From assembly GCF_029931775.1 (NCBI RefSeq), contig NC_079316.1, forward strand, positions 66,776,064 through 66,840,063: a stretch of 64,000 nucleotides of DNA, written 5' to 3'. A program made the position numbers and the translations under genes. Under the pieces are notes generated by a model. It searched no databases. It was not told where the DNA came from and saw only the letters and a list, made by a program, of their open reading frames with translations. This document shows, piece after piece, positions 21,401-33,400 of this stretch (positions are counted from its first letter, which is position 1; each line of letters starts with the position of its first letter). This DNA is from Euleptes europaea. Its lineage: Eukaryota; Chordata; Lepidosauria; Squamata; Sphaerodactylidae.

Positions 21401-24400
21401 GGCCTTTTTCTTGTTGTTGGATTTTATCCCTCTTTATCAATAATAAATCCATCCAGATGAAGAGTTGTGCACCACCGCACCACCCACACCCTCCTTCTAT
21501 ATTACTTAATATCAGTTTCACTGTCCCCTTTAAGTGTGTGAGGTGATGTGGCTTTGTTGTCTGTAGTGTGTCTACTTTGACAAATACAGAGGATTTTTAA
21601 ATCCTGAAATAGAGAGCACATCCACTACAAATCCAGATGCCCTTTCCCTTGGGTCCTACAGAGTGTGTCGTGGGTAATCTGGGTTGAGGATGACATGGGA
21701 GTCATATATAACAAAGCAAATAAGTTTATTTGGTTGGCAAGTGTGGTAATTCCTTCCCAATTCATCCTGCTAGCTGACACAAGAGCTGGGAGATGCATTA
21801 TACTTAAGAGTAGAGGTGTACATTTGGATATGCTGAACCAAAAAAAGAGGCATTATTTCAATGGAGTGGAAAAGGCAAATCCGAAAAAGCTTTTGTGTGT
21901 GGATTTTTCCAGATTTTCCAGATCCATTTTACCTTAAGGGAATCTTTGCGGGGCTCTGGGGAGGCCGTGTTTTGAGATAGAGGCACCAAATTTCCAGCAT
22001 CACTTCAGGGGACTCTCCTGAGAAGAACCCCCCAAGTTTGCTAAAGTATTGGGTCAGGGAGTCCAGTTTTATCTGCCCCCATTTTTTTCTGTTTGGGGCC
22101 CCATAAAATTGGACCCCCTGTCCCAGTCTTCACCAAACCTGGGGGTTTGTGTAAGAAGAGTCACCAGCACCTATGCTGCACATGTGGTGTTTCTATCTTG
22201 AAAAACAACCCCCACAGAACCCCGCAAAGATCCCCCATTGACATAACGTTGAGCTATGTCAGAGGTGAGGATCACGGAGAGAAGATTTTCCCAGCATAAG
22301 GAAACCATTGGGAAGTCTTTGGGGGCTCAGGGTGTGTGTGGTTTTTTGAGATACAGACACCACATTTGCAGCATGGCTATTGATGACTCTCCTTACAAGA
22401 ACGCCCCCCCAAGTTCGGTGAAGATTGGGTCAGGGGTCCAATTTTATGGGGCCACATCTTTTCCATTGGAAACTGTGGAGAATGGATGGGGGCACCCTGA
22501 ACCAATCTTTACCAATCTTAGGGGTTCTTCTAAGGAGAGTCACCTGAAGCTACTCTGATCCCCCCCTCACTTCAGCGTTCTATTAAGCCTTTCAAATCCA
22601 ACAGGAAGCCAAGCCTTATTCATTCTTAAACTCTTTTTCTGTTAAAGTTGTGCTGATGTTTATGAATTTCAATGGCTTCTCTGTGCAATCTGACAAAATA
22701 GTTGGTACCATTGAAATTCATAAACATCAGCACAACTTTAACAGAAAAAGAGTTTAAGAATGAATATGGCTTGGCTTCCTGTTCTGTGTGACCGTGGTCT
22801 TGCTATCTTCTTTCCTGACGTTTCGCCAGCAGCTGTGGCAGGCATCTTCAGAGGAGTAACACTGAAGGACAGTGTCTCTCAGTGTCAAGTGTGTAGGAAG
22901 AGTAATATATAGTCAGAAAGGGGTTGGGTTTGAGCTGAATCATTGTCCTGCAAAAAGTATCAAAGGTAGTGGTTAAGAGTGGTTGTTTGGAGTGGTGGAC
23001 TCTAATCTGGAGAACCGGGCTTGATTCCCCACTCCTCCACATGAGCAGCGGATACTAATATGGTGAACCGGGTTGGTTTCCCCTCTCCTACACATGAAGC
23101 CATCTGGGTGACCTTGGGCTAGTCATAGTTCTATTAAGAGCTCTCTCAGCCCCACCTACCTTACAGGGTGTTTGTTGTGGGGAAGGGAAGGTGATTGTAA
23201 GCCGGTTTGATTCTGCCTTAAGTGGTAGAGAAAGTCTGCATATAAAAACCAACTCTTTTTCTAGTATTTAGATCACATATCACAGTATGGGGAGATAAAC
23301 CCACATACACAGCCTGGTTAAAGTCAAACCAAGGGGCTGGAAAGAGGAGAAGAAGAGCATGAGGAAGGTTCAGAGACCAGGCCAGCAGCTAGAATCACTA
23401 AGGATGTAAGCCATCTGTCCTCAGCCATAAGCCTGGCAGACCATATCTGTCTTAACAGGCCCTTCAGAACTGAGAAAGATCTGTTAGGGCCCAGGTCTCC
23501 TTAGACATAGTTTCCCCAGGTAGGGGCCACTATCGAAAAGGCTGTGGCCCTGGTTGAGGATAGCCAGATGGACTTTTGGGGCAGGAATTACCAGGGGATT
23601 GTCCGAAGAAGAGCGCAAGACTCTCTAGGGGTGTGTAAGAGTTCATTGCTGCCTTCCTTTGTCTGTAGCATTTTCCCGTCCATTGCAGCGAAGGGCAAAG
23701 TCAGCATAGCTCCATGCACATCAAAGCACATGCAAAGGTCATTAGTTTTACTGCAAATGATATAAAAGTCTGGCTGATTTATTATCCAGTAAAACAGGCC
23801 CGTGCAGTTTATTCCCCGTGCAGCCCACTAACCACATAAGACATCCTGCCAGGAGCTTGAGTTGGATCCAGTGTGGTGCATTTCGAGGCTATGATGCGGC
23901 TATGGAGATCAAAATAGTTAAACAGCCAGTGGTGCAAATGGGGAAGATATTTTGTCATTTAGGTAAACAAAAAAAATCCCTATGTGTTTCTAAAGCTGCT
24001 TCAGAGGAATTTGTAACGAGGAATCTTTTTCTGATCTTGCATTCTTGCTTTAAAGGACATTGGAAAAACTAGCAGGTTAATCGTATTTTCTTTAATAGAA
24101 AACAAGAAAAAGATTCTTAATGTTATGCCAGAACTTGCCTACTGCGGGGCATGTTACCTTATCTCTTCTGCATTCAGAAGATTTTTCTTTCTCCTCTTTA
24201 TATGCAATCATAGGAGTGGAACAAGCTCTTACTGTTTTTAATTGGTTGTTATTTTTAATAGTTGTTTTTTAATCCTTGTTAACTGTACACTTGATTTTTT
24301 TTTAAAAAAAACATTTTTGCAGACTGGTAATTAACTTTTATAGTATACCGTATATACACGCGTATAAGCCGAGTTTTTCAGCCCAGAAAAGGGCTGAAAA

Positions 24401-27400
24401 AGCCGAACTCGGCTTATACGCTGGTCAATACGGTAGAGGGGGGAGGAGGGAGGGGGGAACTTACCGCCATCACCGCCGCCATCGCTGCCAGGCCCGCGCT
24501 CCTTTCCCCGGCTGGCAGCGGCCTTCCTGGGCCGGCAGGAGGCCCCTGCAGGCCGGGCTGCCGCCGCCCACGTACCTTCCTCCGGCCGGCAGTGGCCTGG
24601 AGAGGCCTCCTGCCAGCCCAGGAAGGCCGCGCCGCTGCCGCCAATTCGCCGCCTCTCCCGGTGAGTAGGGGGTTCAGGGGCTCTTCCCCCTCCCCCCCTT
24701 GGATGTCTCTGGGGTCGGGGTGGGTCAGGAGGGCCCAGGAGGCCGGCGGGAGGGCGACCTGGGGCAGGGGGGAGATCATCCCTGCGCTCTAAAATGGCTG
24801 CCGCCATTTTAAAGCGCAGCATTGCCAGTAAAGGGAATTTCTTATTGACCCTCGGCTTATACGCGGGTCAATAAGAAATTCCCTTTTCTGGCCTCAAATT
24901 TGGGGGGTCGGCTTATACTCGGGTCGGCTTATACCCGAGTATTTATGGTAATTTCCGTTATGGGAGTCTTCTCTTATAATTGAGCATTATATTACAGATT
25001 CCCCCAAAGAAGCTTTATTGTGAAATGCGTAGGCAATTTTTGACCTGAATAATAAAATATTCTTCCTCATTTGTACCGTTGGCTTTTTGCCTTTTTTTTT
25101 TGTCTCTGACTGGTGCAGTCCTTCTGTTTTCTTTGTGCCCGTGGCTCACAACCTTCTTTGGGACCCTCAAGAGTGAGATCTCAGGCTGCTGCAGGAAGAG
25201 GGAGCCAAGACAGTTGCACTCAGGATATGTGCCTGCAGAGACACTGTGCTGGATATATGGGTTGTTTTACTTAGTGGCACAGGTTGTGCAGGCCTCAACT
25301 AAGTAGTCCGTCTGTTTGGATCGATTTGTGCAAGCTCCCATTCTAGGCTTGATGCTTTTAAATGCATATATGCTGTACCATAACCAATAGTAATGAGAGT
25401 ACTCTTAATCTGGTCATCTTAATGTAATCGTTCAAATGTATGTGTAAAAGTGAAAATGACTTAACTACTAAATGAATCTACCATTTAAACTAGATACACT
25501 AATGTCAGAAAATGAGAACATACCTTTCTATAAGAGATGAATGAGAAAATGCTTATTAAAACACATTATACAAATTGTGGCATATTTAAATTTGCCTGAT
25601 TTGAGTTAGTCATGACTGTGGTTTACATAATTCCATGTTTTTATTCGTAACTGTTGTTTTCTCCCCTCAGCTACTGACCTTCTCCTTGCTTGGAATCCAA
25701 TATGTCTTGGGCTGATAGAGGGAGTTATTGGAAAAGTTCAGCTTCATACAGGTATGGAACAATTAAAATATTTTACCTTGGCACAGTGGCTTTTAAGGTA
25801 GAATTGAAAATGCTTTTTTGCTTCTAGGAAAAACAAAGTCCTGCCAAATCTTCACTGCCCTAGATTGATGGGATTGAAATGGCCATTGTCAGCAACTCTG
25901 ACAAATGAACAGGCCACATCAGTTAGTCTAATTAGTATGACGGTGTTCGGATCTGATTATAAAATAATTTCCTCTGTACATAGTTCATTCATATCAGAAA
26001 TTATGTTTGCACGATGTTTCATAGATAGGGAGGTTATGGCGTCCTCAAGTACATAAAGACACAGAGGAAGTATCCATAGGCAGGATTTAAAAATAGAGAC
26101 ATTTCTTTTAGCCAGAGACCTTGATCTGAGAGTGGTAAATGACATGCTATAAATAAAAGGGGTCCAAAAACAGCCAGCCTTAGAGGAAGGAGGAATTTTC
26201 TTTGATTGTGAACATCCCTAAAGGCTTTTTTAATGTAGTATCCTCAAACTTTATGCCGATACAGCAAAAGTTAAGCAAGGTCAGCTTTATTAATGGAATA
26301 GCGTCAGAAATGGTACTGAAGACTCACCTGGTGCACACTGAAATATTTCATGTGAGACCACATGAAATGCAAATTGATACGCAGTTAATGGTCAAAGCCA
26401 CAAAGTACAATTTTTAGTTCTGCTAGGGAAAAAAAACTTCTCATAGCACTAGCTTTTATTTCAAAATAAAGTGACGGTGTTAGTTCTGTAATAGAACAAA
26501 GATGGCTATGGTGCTGTGCATGTTGCTCAAGACTGTTTGTGAATCCTGGCATTCTGTCATTGAATTGAGTTGTCATACAGGCAATAAAACAGAAGTCCTA
26601 TCGCACCTAAAAGATTTAAAAAAAATATTCCACAAGTCTGATATAAAACCCCCCCATAACAGTCAGAATCTAGTGGAGAAAATTTGTCTCTCTTGAAATA
26701 CAGTTGCTAATCCGAAAGTCAACTGTTCTCAAAAAAACAAAGCACCCCCCTCTCCCCAAGTTGTGAATTGGTGCTTAGCTTCTTGATTAATTCTGTCTCT
26801 CATTTGGGCCTAAACAGAAACTTGGGTTTACTTTAATTTCTAAAAGCTCAATTGGACCCACTTTTAAAACACTATGGTTGGCTCTTCTTAACATCTTCTA
26901 TCATCCTGTAACCCTTTACTAATGTCAGGTAATTTTTCTTACTCTTCAGACTGCTTCTTCCTTGGACTAGTCCTGTTTATCCTACTTCATTATACTGTGC
27001 TTATCTGTGCCCAGTGAGAGGCTGGAACTTCTGACCTAACTCACCATCCATTAGGTGTAATAACCAAATTTGTTTCAGTCCCTTGCACAGGGAAAGATTT
27101 GACAGGATTCAAACCGAGCCTTTCTCTGCTCCAGCTCCTTCCTTCCTTTTCCCCTTCTCTGATTTGTTGTAAAATCTTCAAAATGATTTTCTGCCAATAA
27201 GAATCTGAAGAAGTTTGCTCTAACTCATGAAAGCTAATGCTGGAATAAATTTATAAATAAAGTATTAACTCATCACTGATGTTTGCTGGAGGAAAACAAA
27301 TCTGTTCTTGATATTGATATGCTATCATTCTGTTAGGCATTACTTAGGAATTAGTATTCTGTACTAGTTTCCCCATCATTCAGTGTTCCCTGTGCTGTTT

Positions 27401-30400
27401 CAGGAAACTTCTACAAACAAACCTGGATGTTTTCTCAGACTGGCAGAAATACCCACCATACCCTTTTATGCACCCTCCTTTGCAGATGTTTTGATGCACA
27501 TAGGGGGAACCCATGGCTGTTAAGTGTATGAGATGGGACCTTTGGGAAGTGGCAGTCTTATTTCATCCATGCTTTTCTGCTTCTCCTACCTTTCCCCCTG
27601 CTTCTCCAGTCTTTTGTTCTGCCTGTTACTTTTCCCACCTCCCTTTGTAGATCCCTGTTTTCCTTTTCTTTGCTACGTTTCTTTCTGCTTCATTTTCCAT
27701 CCCTTCCTGGCTCCCTCCACCTCAACATCCCATCATTGCCCTGCTCCCACTTGCTCTCCTTCCTTATACTTTCATTGCTTGCTTTTCCTACCCCTTTCCC
27801 TCCCAGCGTATGGAGAATGATTTTCCCAATGTGTTGAAGAGGGCTGTAAGTCCAGCAGCAAATTCCAGGGTGCGTTCCATCCAAGCAGTGTTATGTTGGG
27901 GTTTCAGAAGGAGGACCCTCCTCCCCCTTATTAATGATTTTGGGACATTCTTTCACCACCTGACAGATATTAAGTTATACCCCACAGTCTGTTTAATAAT
28001 CCTAGCTTTTATATAAAAATCTCAAGTAGTGTTTTGTAAAGATAAGGTTAGGAGGCACTGGTTTTCAGTGTTAGTTTGTTACCCTGATTAGTTTGTTTGT
28101 TTGCTTGTTTGAATGAAATTCTCTGAATAGTTGAGTTATTTCTAGTATCACTTAAACGGTATATTGGATTACATGTCTGTTATGGCCCAAAGTTTGATAA
28201 ATTGCTGTGTAAGTGGGCTTTCCTGCTCACTATATAAGTGGGCTTTTCTGCTATCTGATTTAGCCAGTTATTCTTTTGCAAACAGAATAGATTTATGAGT
28301 GACTGGACACAACTGTCTAAAAAGTAGGATAGAACCATAATAATTTTGGATAAGCAAGGCTTGTACCATGTATTCTTTTCTTAGAAAAGTAATGCAGGTG
28401 ACATTTAGCCTTCTTTTGCTTCTGTAATGAAGATGTTGCAAGAATGTATTAACCTCATAGAGGGGGAAGGGAGGAAAAAAAGCTTTTCCCATGTCCTTGG
28501 AGCAGTAAGTATCTCTAGTTGAAAAGAGAATAGTTACATAACATGCTATGTGACTAGTTAGGAGACTGTCTGAAACTCTTGGATTAATAGTGGAGTCAGA
28601 ACAATTGAACAGAATGACATGATAGATTGAACTTGTAGAATTCTGATCTTGTACCACTGTAGGTCTTAGTTTTGAATGCTTCCCCTTGTAAAAAGCCCCT
28701 TCAAGTACCAAACTAGTACACCAGGGAGAGAGGCTGCATTCCTAAGAACACTTACTTGAGAGTGACCCCCATTGAATAAAATAGGACTTCTGAGTAGATA
28801 ATGTTGCCTTCTCCTTGATGACCTTTACTATACACATGACGTTTTTTGTGCATGTGTGTTAAAATAGGACTCCCACATGTAATTAAGTTCTATATTTTGG
28901 AATTCCATTGTATTGACCTGGGCATTCATTCTGCATAGTATATAGAATGGTGTACTGTCGGTTTCATTTTGTATGTATATTTCCCATTTTTCCCGTTTTA
29001 ATAAGGGAATTTCCAGACTGCATTGCCTTACAATTTTCTGTAGCTACTAATGGTGACAACAGAGATACTACTTTTCAGGTTTGTTTGTATTGTATGTAAA
29101 TATGTGTGTTTCTGAGGTCGGGTATTACGGAAGGAAAACATTTTTATGTCTGTTCTATGCCTGCCTCAATACAGTTGGATGACACCTCAGTTTTGTGCAT
29201 ACCAGCACATACTCTATCAGATAAAAGGCTACAAATAATATCTGTTGTAGTCTTGACCTGTAGCTTAATTTTTGTGCACTGAACACTTTGAACACAGAAG
29301 CTAAGGCACTTAGCACTGGAGTAACTGCAGGCATTGGTTGAAAGCGATCCTTGGCTTAAATGTAGTATCTGATCAAACTTTTATAAGCAGTCTCAGTGTG
29401 TTGTGTCCAAGTTAACAACCATGCTGCGTTGCTGCTGTGCTGAAAGCAGATTAGCAGCTATTGGTTCTTTGGGAAGCTGAGCTGGAAATATCGCTTTACT
29501 CCTTTGCGTAACGGAGCTCTGTAGCAATTTTTAGTAAGACAATTATTGAGCTTTGATATTATGCTTGATTCATAATCAAGAGCACAGGCTGTAAATACAT
29601 AAAAGGCTTCTTAGCAACCTGGAAGTATAGGAGAAAAATTGCTTTCAGGATGCTGAATGAGTTTCAAAGGCCTTCATATTTGCCTATGTTTATTAGTAAC
29701 TGGCTTGGCTTTGCGAAGTTGTGAACAGCACTGTGCATTACTTTTGTAACAATGCATGGTTATTTCTAAAAAGAGCTGTGAAGGTTTTTTTTTTTTTTAA
29801 ATCATAATAGAATCAGGACTAACATGCCATGGATGCTAAGGAATGGTTAATTTATTCATCATCTCTTTAAGATAGAAAATAAGTTTATCTCAGTTGAGAG
29901 TTGCTGATTGTATATGACTTAAAAGCAAACCATCCAACCCCACCCACCAGAAGACCTAGTTTTCTATAAAAGTTTTTTAAAAACACCATGTCGCTTGATA
30001 TACAAATCAGGCTAGATACAAAAATTCTGCTCCAACTCTCATCCTGTGTACCTAGCGTATTGTAAGCATTCTCCCCAGATGTTTACAGCTTCCAGAGAGA
30101 AAGATGCCTGAAAGATGTGTGCTCCATCCACTAGATAACACCTTCCAGTTTGGTTTCTTTTGTCTTTCTAGTGCAGCACTGAACATTATTTTTGAGTTAC
30201 GATATAAAATTGTTGTGAACTGCCTCTTGAAGAGGCTGACCTAGAATGCCTTAGTAGAAAAGGGCAAGAGTCCAGTAGCAACTTAAAAACTAACACAAAT
30301 ATTTTCTGGTAGGGTATGAGCTTTCTTGAGCCACAGCTCACTTCTTCAGAATGCCTCAGTGCAAGCAAAGAGATGCTGTTCACTTCCCTGCTAGTAAGCT

Positions 30401-33400
30401 GCAGGACTGCTGGGCCTATATAAACCGTTTGGAAATGGGCCAGGACAATCCTGGGGTAAATGGACAAGAAACAGCTTCAGCTAAGCGTTGCTGTATTCCT
30501 TTCTTTTCAACCCAAGTTCCCTGGTGGGTGTGCTGGCTGCTCCCAGGGCTACCTCATACTATGGGTGGGAGGTGATGGATGTTTTCTGCAAGGGTCATGT
30601 CTAGAGTTGCCAGGTCCCGCTTCATTACCGGTGGGAGATTTTTGGGGCGGTGCCTGAGGAGGGTGGGGTTTGGGGAGGGACTTCAATGCCATAGAGTCCA
30701 ATTGCCAAAGCGGCCATTTTCTCCAGGAGAACTGATCTCTATCGGCTGGAGTTCAGTTGTAATAGCAGGAGATCTCCAGCTACTACCTGGAGGTTGGCAA
30801 TCCTAGTCATGTCTGTTTCTGTCAGTCCCCAGTCCCTTGTGTGCATGGTTGGTGTGTGTGTGCGGAGCAGCTAACAACCACAGGGCCCATAGATGGCTGA
30901 GGAAGCAGGATTGGGCGGTGGGGGGGGGAGTGAGAGAGAAAAAGCTGTTCCACTTTCAGCTCTGATCCGATAGGATCAGAAAGTTAAGTTGGAGAGAACC
31001 TGTAGTTCCGATAGGATCAGAAAGTTCTGTTAGGATCAGAAAGTTAAGTTGGAGAGAACCTGTAGTTAGGAAGCTTTGGATGTTGCAGAATCTGCTTTGA
31101 GTGTGGGAGTTAATGTTTCTTCTTCTAACCCAATCTTCTTCTAACCCATTAAGACCATTGTTCCTTACCCCCTTTTCCCTTTCTATGTATTACCCCAAAA
31201 CCTAATAAAATATTTTTTAAAAAATGTATGGAGACAGGATTTGTGCTTGGAGGGGAAGGCCGAAAATGGTCTCTCGGGAGACTTTGCATGTCTCAGCTGC
31301 TGTCTTTTGTGACAAGGCAGGCTAGCATAGTGAATGCTTCAGGAAGAGACTATCACTGTCTCAAAGCGCAGTTTTGAAGGAAACTGGCTAAAGATTTGTA
31401 CTTTTGGGGTGGGACTCAGATTTATACTGCGAGTTTCCTAATGTTGAGGGAAGGCCAGTATTCACCTGAAGAATAGAAGCTTGGCTGATAACTGTCCACG
31501 CAGGAATTGATGACTGAAATGTTAAAACTTAATGAGCCCAGCAAAAGCACTGTTACCTGTAAATTGTTTTCAGGCCTCTTTCCTGAACAAGTTTGTTTCT
31601 CCTATTGTTTGTAGTGAATAAAAATTAACAATTTTAATCCTATTTCCCTGCTGTCTCATATGAAATAGCTGCATTTAGAAGGCCACCCAGATTCAGTCTG
31701 TCAGTAGAAAGTTGGGGTGAAGATGACCCTGGTCAAACCACGCAGCATATTACCTCCATTTAAACAGCGTTTAAAGCCTGCCCTTCACAGGGGGCAGTGG
31801 TGAAAGAGGACACATTCTTCTTGTCTAGCACTTGTCAGGGAACTTTGGGGCCTGGAGCAGTCTGCCAGGGCAATTTTAGTTTCCCAGTAGCCCAGGCTAG
31901 CCTGATCTCGTCAGATCTCAGAATCTAAGCAGGGTCGACCCTGGCAAGTATTTGGATGGGAGACCTCCAAGGAATACCAGGGTCATGTCACAGAGGTAGA
32001 CAGTAGAACCTCTGAACGCCTCTGGCCTTGAAAACCCCACCAGGGGTCCCCATAAGTCAGATGTGAGTTGATAGCAGAAAATAAACTTAGAATTCATGAG
32101 AAGTACTTCCATCTGCTGTGGTACTAGTAGATGTGGGTTTCTTACAGACCTGCCATGGTGGCTGCTTCTTGTTCGCCAAAAAGTAGTGGTTGGCAAGCTT
32201 CCAGGAGATCATGAAGTATGCAAGATAACAAAGATTGCAGCAATACCGCTTTCAGAAGCAGAACCTCAGGACCTGGAGTTGGAGGTAAGATTATTCTGAA
32301 ACAGTTAATTAATTAGAGAATGTGTGCAAAACGATAGTTAAATAACGGGGAGCCATGGCCCAACTTATATACCATGCAGGTATATAGAAATTATTCAGAC
32401 CTCTGGAATAAAACCCACTTCTGTCTCCGGCTTTGACATCTTTTATGCATGGTTATCAAATGGATCCAGAATAAATTAGTCCTGTGCCTAATTACACTTG
32501 TGTAAGTGTCTTAAGTTATTGCAATTACAGCTACTGTTATGATTGTTATTTGTAAAGGCTGTTTAACTACGTTTGTTAACTGTTCTGAGAAGAAAAATGC
32601 AAATACGTATTTGAGTGAGTTTCATGTAAAATGTAAATGTCCAGATTAAAACACTGCTGATGTATCGTTTCTTTCATACATTCACTGACATATCATTATG
32701 GTAGCTAATTCTGTGTTTTTACTACTTAGCTCTGTAAAAAACATCATTTTGGGATAGACAAACCAGAGAAGATTACACAGTCTCCAGATGATTCTAAATT
32801 TCTGCTGAAGACCTTCACTCAGATTAAATCCAATGTTTCTACTTCTAATAAAAAGAAGGTGATTTTTTGTGGGCTTTGAAAGCATGCTTTTAGCTGTTTT
32901 TGTGAAGAGGTATGACTATTCTTGTCCCTGTTCTTCTGCCAGTAGCTTTCATATGTTTTCCAAGCATTCATACATGCCCCTGCCTCTCCATTCAAAAAAA
33001 GAAATCCCTGTTTGCCCTGCCTCTTTTACTATTGTTTAACTTTCCTTCTACTTTTCAGAAAATCAAGAGCAGGATTGCTCTTCAACATGCCACTTGTAAC
33101 CTTTTTCTCACCTTGGCTTTATTTCTGCAAACGTTATTCACTCCTCTTTGTTCAGATCACATGACACTCTTAACTCCGTACACTGGTTTACTGTCCATTT
33201 TTACATCCAACGCTAATTTACCTCAGACTACTTTTAATGAAGCCAGTGGGGCAAATAGCAACTCCCTAGGACTGTTTAGGATTGGGAAACGGCACAGGTG
33301 AAGCCTTAATCCCCACCCCCACTCTGTGATCCTGATCCAAATTGGGCTGTGTGCACTTGGAAATTAAGTTCCAAGCATGGAACTCCCAGTGCACATCTGG

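Noticed and set aside
24331-24822. Pro/Gly/Arg-rich 163-codon frame on the - strand
   Set aside because: It lies in the CpG-rich middle of a TA-flanked transposon. High G+C removes stop codons by chance, and nothing in it resembles a known protein.
28268-28711. 147-codon frame on the - strand in intron 2
   Set aside because: No motif, no supporting splice sites or repeat identity.
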